A DNA stretch of 64,000 nt. It comes from Yersinia hibernica (lineage in GTDB: Bacteria; Pseudomonadota; Gammaproteobacteria; Enterobacterales; Enterobacteriaceae). Positions 58,738 to 64,000 of the stretch are shown in pieces. The stretch lies in contig NZ_CP032487.1 of the NCBI RefSeq assembly GCF_004124235.1, forward strand, positions 1,674,001 through 1,738,000. Reading direction: 5' to 3'. Below the pieces are notes generated by a model. The model saw nothing but the letters and a program-made list of their open reading frames with translations, was not told where the DNA came from and ran no database searches. How positions within the stretch are numbered: the first letter of the stretch is position 1; the number at the start of each line of letters is the position of its first letter. Position numbers and translations under genes: made by a program.

Positions 58738-58928
58738 CTAAATGCTCTAGTCATTAAAATAAGACTTATTGCTAGATGACCACCGTAATGAAGACTCTGA
58801 GGTATTATGCTGGCGCAGCATGACTGCACCACTAAGTTATGCGGGGGCCAACAGTCTATCAAACCCGTATTTGCCAGCCCCTAACCACCACGCTAATGCC
58901 GCCGCTGATACTTTACTGTGCCGAGTTG

Positions 58929-59744
58929 CTAGAAGTTGGCACTGTCCCGACGCCAAGCATCTGCAGTCAATGCCTCACCAAAGTGACTGGAAATCAATCG
59001 CTTGGTCAGTTCATGCAGCGGGGAGGCAAGCACTTCGGCGGTACTGCCGCGCTCCACAACCTCACCCTCATGCATCACCATCACCTGGTCACTGATATGC
59101 TTCATCATCCCTAAATGCTGGGTAACATAAATATAGGATATGCCGTGCTTTTCCTGTAATTCCAGCATCAGATTGATTATCTGTGAGCGCATGGACATAT
59201 CCAGCGAGGCCAAAGCTTCATCAGCAACAATGACTTTCGGTTGCAGAATTAACGCCCTGGCCAGCGCAATACGCTGCTTCTGGCCGGAGGCCAACATATG
59301 AGGATAATAATTCGCGTGGTCGGGCAACAACCCCACTTGTCGTAAAGTCTGGTAGATCCGCTGTTCACGCGCGGCGGCATCCAAATCGGTGTTCAGTTTT
59401 AGCGGTGCATCCAGCAGTTGACCGATACGCTGGCGCGGGTTGAGCGACGTGCTGGGATCTTGGAAAATCATCCGAATACGTTGGCTGCGATAGGCATAAT
59501 CACCATACACCAGCCGATGGTCATCAATGAGCAACTCTCCGTCGGTGGGCTCAATCATGCCCGACAACATTTTGGCCAAGGTGGATTTACCTGAGCCATT
59601 CTCGCCAATAACCGCCAGTGTTTGTCCCTCCCGTAGGGTGAAACTAACGGATTTAACCGCCTCCACATGTTGACGACGAAATAAGCCGGTGCGATAGCGG
59701 AAAGTTTTGCTGAGATTACGGACTTCGAGCAGCGTCTCGGCCAT
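58929..59744 (-). CDS. sapF: Peptide ABC transporter ATPase SapF
   Basis: 271 residues. Walker A GENGSGKST, a diverged signature LASGQKQRIALARAL and Walker B VIVADEALASLD. Last gene of sapABCDF; the start overlaps the sapD stop by one base. The Sap system affects resistance to antimicrobial peptides and exports putrescine in E. coli. Its 3' neighbour here is the fimbrial remnant. Confidence 0.95.
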   Translation of the reverse strand: MAETLLEVRNLSKTFRYRTGLFRRQHVEAVKSVSFTLREGQTLAVIGENGSGKSTLAKMLSGMIEPTDGELLIDDHRLVYGDYAYRSQRIRMIFQDPSTSLNPRQRIGQLLDAPLKLNTDLDAAAREQRIYQTLRQVGLLPDHANYYPHMLASGQKQRIALARALILQPKVIVADEALASLDMSMRSQIINLMLELQEKHGISYIYVTQHLGMMKHISDQVMVMHEGEVVERGSTAEVLASPLHELTKRLISSHFGEALTADAWRRDSANF

Positions 59745-60736
59745 TATTGCTCCTCCAGATTTAAGGGGAAATGGCAGGCAAAGGCGTGGTTTTTCACCAA
59801 TCGCAAGCGCGGTGTTTCAATACAGGTTTTTTGTGCATAGGGACAGCGCGGGCCCAGACGGCAGCCAATGGGCAAGTGTTCCAGTGATGGAATAGCCCCC
59901 GGCAAGGTATTTAGCCGACTTTTATGCGGTAACGAGCGGCCAAAATCGGGCATCGCCCGGATCAGCGCCTGAGTATAAGGGTGGTGTGGGGCGGCCAGTA
60001 GGTCTTCACAAACGGCACTTTCCACTGTTTGGCCGCAATACAGCACATTAACCCGGTCGGCCCACTTACTCATCATCTGCAAGTCATGGCTGATTAACAA
60101 AATAGTGGTGTTGTTATTCTGATTAAGCCGTGCCAGTAAGCGGAAAATTTGTGCTTGAGTAGTCGGCTCCATCGCATTGGTGGGTTCATCGGCAATCAAT
60201 AACCGGGGTTGATTTGCCAGCGCGATAGCAATCATGACTTTTTGGCATTCGCCCTCGGTTAGCTCATAGGGGTAGCTGCGCATAATGTCTTTGTGGTCTT
60301 TAATTCCCACCCGATGCAGCAGCTCGATGGCCCGACGTTTGCGCCAATGAAAGCGCTGCCACCAGCGGCCTTTGTAAGTCCAGCCGGGGATGGCTTGCAC
60401 CAGTTGCTGGCCAATATTTTCTGATGGATCCAGACAAGATTGCGGTTCCTGAAAAATCATCGAAATATTGTGGCCGATCACCTTACGCCGCTCGCGCGGG
60501 GTCAATTGCAATAAATCAATATCGTCAAAGCGAAAACGGTCTGCGGTAATACGCCAATTGTCTTTACTTACCCCGCAGATTGCTTTGGCAATCAAACTTT
60601 TACCCGAGCCGGACTCACCTACTAGCCCACGAATTTCGCCCTCTGTCAGGGTAATACTGATGCGGTCAACGGCTTTGACCATTCCTTCCGCGCTCATAAA
60701 TTCAATGGTGAGGTTACGAATATCAAGCAACGGCAT
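59744..60736 (-). CDS. sapD: Peptide ABC transporter ATPase SapD
   Basis: 330 residues, as in E. coli SapD. Walker [14 protein letters not shown], an unusual signature [15 protein letters not shown], Walker [14 protein letters not shown], and the C-terminal oligopeptide-transport extension with [14 protein letters not shown]. It also supports potassium uptake through Trk in E. coli. One-base overlaps with sapC and sapF indicate tight coupling. Confidence 0.96.
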   Translation of the reverse strand: MPLLDIRNLTIEFMSAEGMVKAVDRISITLTEGEIRGLVGESGSGKSLIAKAICGVSKDNWRITADRFRFDDIDLLQLTPRERRKVIGHNISMIFQEPQSCLDPSENIGQQLVQAIPGWTYKGRWWQRFHWRKRRAIELLHRVGIKDHKDIMRSYPYELTEGECQKVMIAIALANQPRLLIADEPTNAMEPTTQAQIFRLLARLNQNNNTTILLISHDLQMMSKWADRVNVLYCGQTVESAVCEDLLAAPHHPYTQALIRAMPDFGRSLPHKSRLNTLPGAIPSLEHLPIGCRLGPRCPYAQKTCIETPRLRLVKNHAFACHFPLNLEEQ

Positions 60737-61626
60737 TATTCCACCCCCGCATTAATCGCCCGGCGCATACCATCACCTAGCAGGTTAACCAGCAACACAC
60801 TGACCAAAATTGCACCTCCGGGCAGCATCACGGTCCATGGCGCGACATACACTAAATCCAGTGAATCTCCGAGCATCGCGCCCCATTCTGGTGAGGGCAA
60901 TTGCGCGCCTAAATCAAGAAAACCCAATGCGGCGATATCTAAAATGGCCATCGATAGCGCGCGGGTGAACTCAGTGACTAACACCGCCGCAATATTAGGA
61001 AAAATAGCATAGGCCAAGATATGAGGGGTGGAAGCCCCATCCAGACGGGCGGCAATCACATATTCTTTATCTAACTCATCATGCACGGCACTGTAAATGG
61101 TGCGTACCATGCGCGGCAACAATGCCAGCCAGACGGCGAACATGGCGTGTTCTAAACTGGGGCCGACAAAGGCCACCACAATGATGGCCAGCAGCAGAGA
61201 TGGGATTGAGAGTAATGTATCGAGCACATGATTAAGAATGGCGGAACGAAAACCATGGGTGATGCCGGCAAACACCCCCAGAATCACGCCACACAGTGCG
61301 GCGGCCAGCGTGACCAGTAATGCCGAGCCGTAAGTGGATGCGGTGCCGGCCAATAAGCGGCTTAAAATATCGCGCCCTAAGTCATCCGTGCCCAGAAAGA
61401 AAGAGACATTGCCGTAACGCGACCACGAGGGCGGTAATAATTGATAGCCCAAAAATTGTTGGTCGAGGGCATAGGGGGCCAGTGTGCTGCCCAGCACACA
61501 CAGCACCAATAACCCGAGGACGCCATAAAACCCCACCATCGCCAGGCCATCAGCATAGAAAAGCTGCCAGGTATACAGCAATGGGCTGGGCATTTTCTTC
61601 TCGCGGTAGACATTATCGAAGGGCAT
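60736..61626 (-). CDS. sapC: Peptide ABC transporter permease SapC
   Basis: 296 residues, matching E. coli SapC from the N-terminus ([11 protein letters not shown]). Six membrane helices and the DppC-type EAA loop around [20 protein letters not shown]. Its start overlaps the sapB end by 14 bp. Confidence 0.96.
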   Translation of the reverse strand: MPFDNVYREKKMPSPLLYTWQLFYADGLAMVGFYGVLGLLVLCVLGSTLAPYALDQQFLGYQLLPPSWSRYGNVSFFLGTDDLGRDILSRLLAGTASTYGSALLVTLAAALCGVILGVFAGITHGFRSAILNHVLDTLLSIPSLLLAIIVVAFVGPSLEHAMFAVWLALLPRMVRTIYSAVHDELDKEYVIAARLDGASTPHILAYAIFPNIAAVLVTEFTRALSMAILDIAALGFLDLGAQLPSPEWGAMLGDSLDLVYVAPWTVMLPGGAILVSVLLVNLLGDGMRRAINAGVE

Positions 61627-62578
61627 ACCATTCCTTATGCTTTAACGGCGTCATCATCGCGCCCAAAATATCTGACAGTACGTTAATCACGATAACCAAT
61701 GAACCGACCACCATCACGCCCGCTGAGATAGCGGCATAATCTTGCTGGCGAATGGCGTTGATTAGCCAGCGGCCTAACCCCGGCCAGTTAAAGACCACCT
61801 CGGTTATCATCGCCAATGTCAGCATGGTTGAGAACTGCAACCCCAATTTAGGAATGATGGGGGGTAAAGCATTGTGTAGAACATGGCGGCGAATAATGGT
61901 CAATCGGGATAAGCCTCGGGTTGCCGCGGCTTTAATATAGTTTTGCCCCATCACATCATCGGTGCTGGTGCGCATCAGGCGGATAACTTCAGTGGTGGGG
62001 GCCACCGCCAACGCGGTGATAGGTAAAATCATGTGTTGCAGTGCACTGAGCATCATCTCTTGGCGATAGGGTGACGGCGACAGCCATGCATCAACCAAAG
62101 CCAGCCCAGTGACGGGTTTGACCTGATATAACAGATCAAAACGCCCTGAGACCGGCAGCCAGCCCAAGTGCAATGAAAAGAACAACATTAATAGCAGCGC
62201 CAGCCAAAATACCGGGACGGAGAAGCCGAGCAGCGCCATTGAGCTGATGGTGATATCCGCCAATTTGCCGCGCATCACCCCGGCAATAATCCCCAGCGGG
62301 ATACCGACAAACAGGGCCAGGGTAAAGGCCAGCACACAGAGTTCCATTGTCGCCGGAAATGCTTCGCGCAATTGCTCACTGATAGGCTGACCATTAATGC
62401 TGGAAACGCCAAAATCCCACTGGAGCAGGCTACTGAAGTAGAAACGGTAAGCATCGAACAGTGAGGCTCCGCTTAAGGGGGCATGCGGGGTGAAATAGCT
62501 CAGGCTAAAACTGACCAATGACAACATAAACAGAGTTATTACCAACAGTAATAAACGCCGTAAGGTGAAGATTATCAT
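61613..62578 (-). CDS. sapB: Peptide ABC transporter permease SapB
   Basis: 321 residues, as in E. coli SapB. Six membrane helices, DppB-type permease with the EAA loop around [20 protein letters not shown]. It overlaps the sapA end by 4 bp (ATGA). Forms the membrane channel with SapC. Confidence 0.96.
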   Translation of the reverse strand: MIIFTLRRLLLLVITLFMLSLVSFSLSYFTPHAPLSGASLFDAYRFYFSSLLQWDFGVSSINGQPISEQLREAFPATMELCVLAFTLALFVGIPLGIIAGVMRGKLADITISSMALLGFSVPVFWLALLLMLFFSLHLGWLPVSGRFDLLYQVKPVTGLALVDAWLSPSPYRQEMMLSALQHMILPITALAVAPTTEVIRLMRTSTDDVMGQNYIKAAATRGLSRLTIIRRHVLHNALPPIIPKLGLQFSTMLTLAMITEVVFNWPGLGRWLINAIRQQDYAAISAGVMVVGSLVIVINVLSDILGAMMTPLKHKEWYALR

Positions 62579-64000
62579 GGCTTTTTGCCCTCATCATGCG
62601 GACTTTCGCGAAACACACCCGCAAAAGAAGAATTACCAAATGGGCTTAAAACTAAACCTTTAATATCATAACGGTAGGCTTGCAACCTGAGGGATGATGC
62701 CAAAGGTAACAGCGGCAGTTGTTGCTCCAAAATTCGTTGCGCTTGCTGATAATATTCAATACGTGCCGATAATTGCTGGGAACGTAAAGCTTTTTGCAGC
62801 AACTCATCAAATTCAGGGTCACACCAGTGAGCATAGTTTGTTTGCGAACGAATTGCTGCACAGCTTAAGAGTGGGCGGAAGAAACTGTCCGGGTCATTAC
62901 TGTCTGTCGACCAGCCAGACAGTGTTAAGTCGTGGTTCATCTCCATCAAACGGGCTTCCTGAAAACGGCCTTCGACCGGCACGATATTCACCGTAATGCC
63001 GACTTGGGCTAAGTCCGCCTGTATTAACTCGGCCGTCTTTAATGGGCTGGGGTTATAAGACTGTGACGCCGTTGGTACCCATAAGTTGAGTTGCAGTTTA
63101 GTGATCCCCAGCGCTTTGAGGATCTCTTTGGCTTTTTCAGGATTATATTCAGTAACTTGAGCTTGATTATCATAAGCCCATGATGCCCGAGGTAAGATTG
63201 ATGCCGCGGTTTCAGCGGTACCGTAATAGATTGATTGCATCAATCGTTGGTTGTTAATAGATAAAGCAATGGCTTGCCGCACACGTTGGTCATTCAGTGG
63301 CGGTTTGCGGGTATTGAAAGCCAAATAGGCCACATTCATCCCCGGGCGCAGTGTCAACCGCAGCCGCGGGTCATCACGCAAGATAGAGAGCTGACTTGCG
63401 GCTGGATAAGCCAACACATCACATTCACCGGTCAATAACTTGGATAAACGCCCGGTGCCACCCGCGCCCAAATCAATGACCACCTGAGGCATGCGCGGCA
63501 AACCTTTCCAATAGTCACTGTTGCGGAATAAACGGATATATTGACCAGACCGATATTCGTTTAGCAAGAAAGGGCCAGTGCCGACGGGCTCGCGATCGAT
63601 TTGTTCTTGTCGGCCCTTGCGGGTTAAGACATCGGCATATTCAGCAGAAAGCACTGGCGCATAATGGGTCGCCAGATGCCAAAGAAATGATGCATCGGGA
63701 GCTTTCAGTTTAAATTCAACGGTATAGTCATCAAGTTTTTTGACGCTTTGCACCGCATCTGCAAATTGTAAGCTATCAAAATAGGGATATTCGCCGCCGT
63801 TGACATCATGATAAGGATGCTGTGAATCCAATACCCGCTGAAAACTGAATACCACGTCATCCGCCGTCATCTTCCGCGTCGGGGTAAACCAATCGGTGGT
63901 CTGGAAGGGAACATCTTTACGTAAATGAAAACGGTAGGTCGCGCCGTTATCCAGCACCTGCCAACTTTCCGCTAATTCAGGGATGAGCCGGTAAGTATAA
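62575..64000 (-). CDS. sapA: Periplasmic peptide-binding protein SapA (partial, 5' end outside window)
   Basis: About 475 codons of the C-terminal part of an SBP_bac_5 protein (E. coli SapA has 547). It begins inside the protein with [18 protein letters not shown] and runs through [19 protein letters not shown] to the stop at 62575. SapA captures peptides or haem in the periplasm for SapBC. Signal peptide and promoter lie beyond 64000. Confidence 0.95.
   Translation of the reverse strand, partial: YTYRLIPELAESWQVLDNGATYRFHLRKDVPFQTTDWFTPTRKMTADDVVFSFQRVLDSQHPYHDVNGGEYPYFDSLQFADAVQSVKKLDDYTVEFKLKAPDASFLWHLATHYAPVLSAEYADVLTRKGRQEQIDREPVGTGPFLLNEYRSGQYIRLFRNSDYWKGLPRMPQVVIDLGAGGTGRLSKLLTGECDVLAYPAASQLSILRDDPRLRLTLRPGMNVAYLAFNTRKPPLNDQRVRQAIALSINNQRLMQSIYYGTAETAASILPRASWAYDNQAQVTEYNPEKAKEILKALGITKLQLNLWVPTASQSYNPSPLKTAELIQADLAQVGITVNIVPVEGRFQEARLMEMNHDLTLSGWSTDSNDPDSFFRPLLSCAAIRSQTNYAHWCDPEFDELLQKALRSQQLSARIEYYQQAQRILEQQLPLLPLASSLRLQAYRYDIKGLVLSPFGNSSFAGVFRESPHDEGKKP

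Noticed and set aside
58769..59114. Plus-strand ORFs over the end of sapF
   Set aside because: They overlap sapF in antisense and show no domain; the part outside sapF (58769-58928) has no homology that could be seen.

Overview
The window reads as chromosomal DNA of a Yersinia species, most like the Y. enterocolitica group. The evidence is a SlyA-family regulator that reads as RovA (TTG start, 143 residues), ERIC elements in the Yersinia form, and Enterobacterales gene order close to the E. coli 36-38 min region. It was identified by reading the sequence; no database search was run. Most genes can be named because both protein sequence and gene order match E. coli K-12.

Layout: 1-5.8 kb has the end of ppsA, the sRNA gene rprA, ydiK, ydiJ and menI. 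6.2-12.1 kb is the sufABCDSE Fe-S assembly operon behind a perfect Fur palindrome, with a strong terminator hairpin between sufS and sufE. 12.3-16.5 kb has an ERIC element, ldtE, lpp, pykF and three tRNA-Val(GAC) genes. 16.8-24.6 kb has mdtK, ribE, cfa, punC/punR, purR and the 29-residue protein gene ynhF. 24.7-32.5 kb has sodB, mepH, grxD, rnt, gloA, nemA/nemR, eptA and ydhL. 32.6-43.6 kb has ydhF, the ydhIJK efflux operon, rovA, slyB, anmK, mliC, pdxH, tyrS, pdxY and gstA. 43.7-49.6 kb is more accessory: a DUF3811 gene, yohC, a VOC protein, dtpA, a LysR regulator and a carboxymuconolactone-decarboxylase-like protein. 58.9-64 kb is the sap ABC transporter operon, with sapA cut by the window edge.

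The most unusual region is 49.9-58.8 kb, a chaperone-usher locus inserted beside sapF. It has one usher, one PapD-like chaperone, one divergent DUF1120 subunit gene and four almost identical DUF1120 subunit genes in a head-to-tail array with a period of exactly 1125 bp. Each array gene has its own terminator and its own upstream region with an FNR-like box and an RcsAB-type box (TAAGAATATTCCTA). The array's end lies at the RcsAB box. A frameshifted, N-terminally deleted sixth subunit with its own FNR-like and RcsAB-type boxes lies on the other side of the usher. The locus has therefore been amplified and reshaped recently by recombination.

Regulation recurs as a theme. Rcs-type boxes lie at rprA and throughout the fimbrial array, with Fur at suf, Cra at pykF, PurR at purR, NemR at nemRA and a probable PunR palindrome at punC/punR. 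Much of the window concerns envelope upkeep (lpp, ldtE, mepH, slyB, mliC, anmK, eptA, sap, fimbriae) and oxidative or electrophile stress (suf, sodB, grxD, gloA, nemRA).
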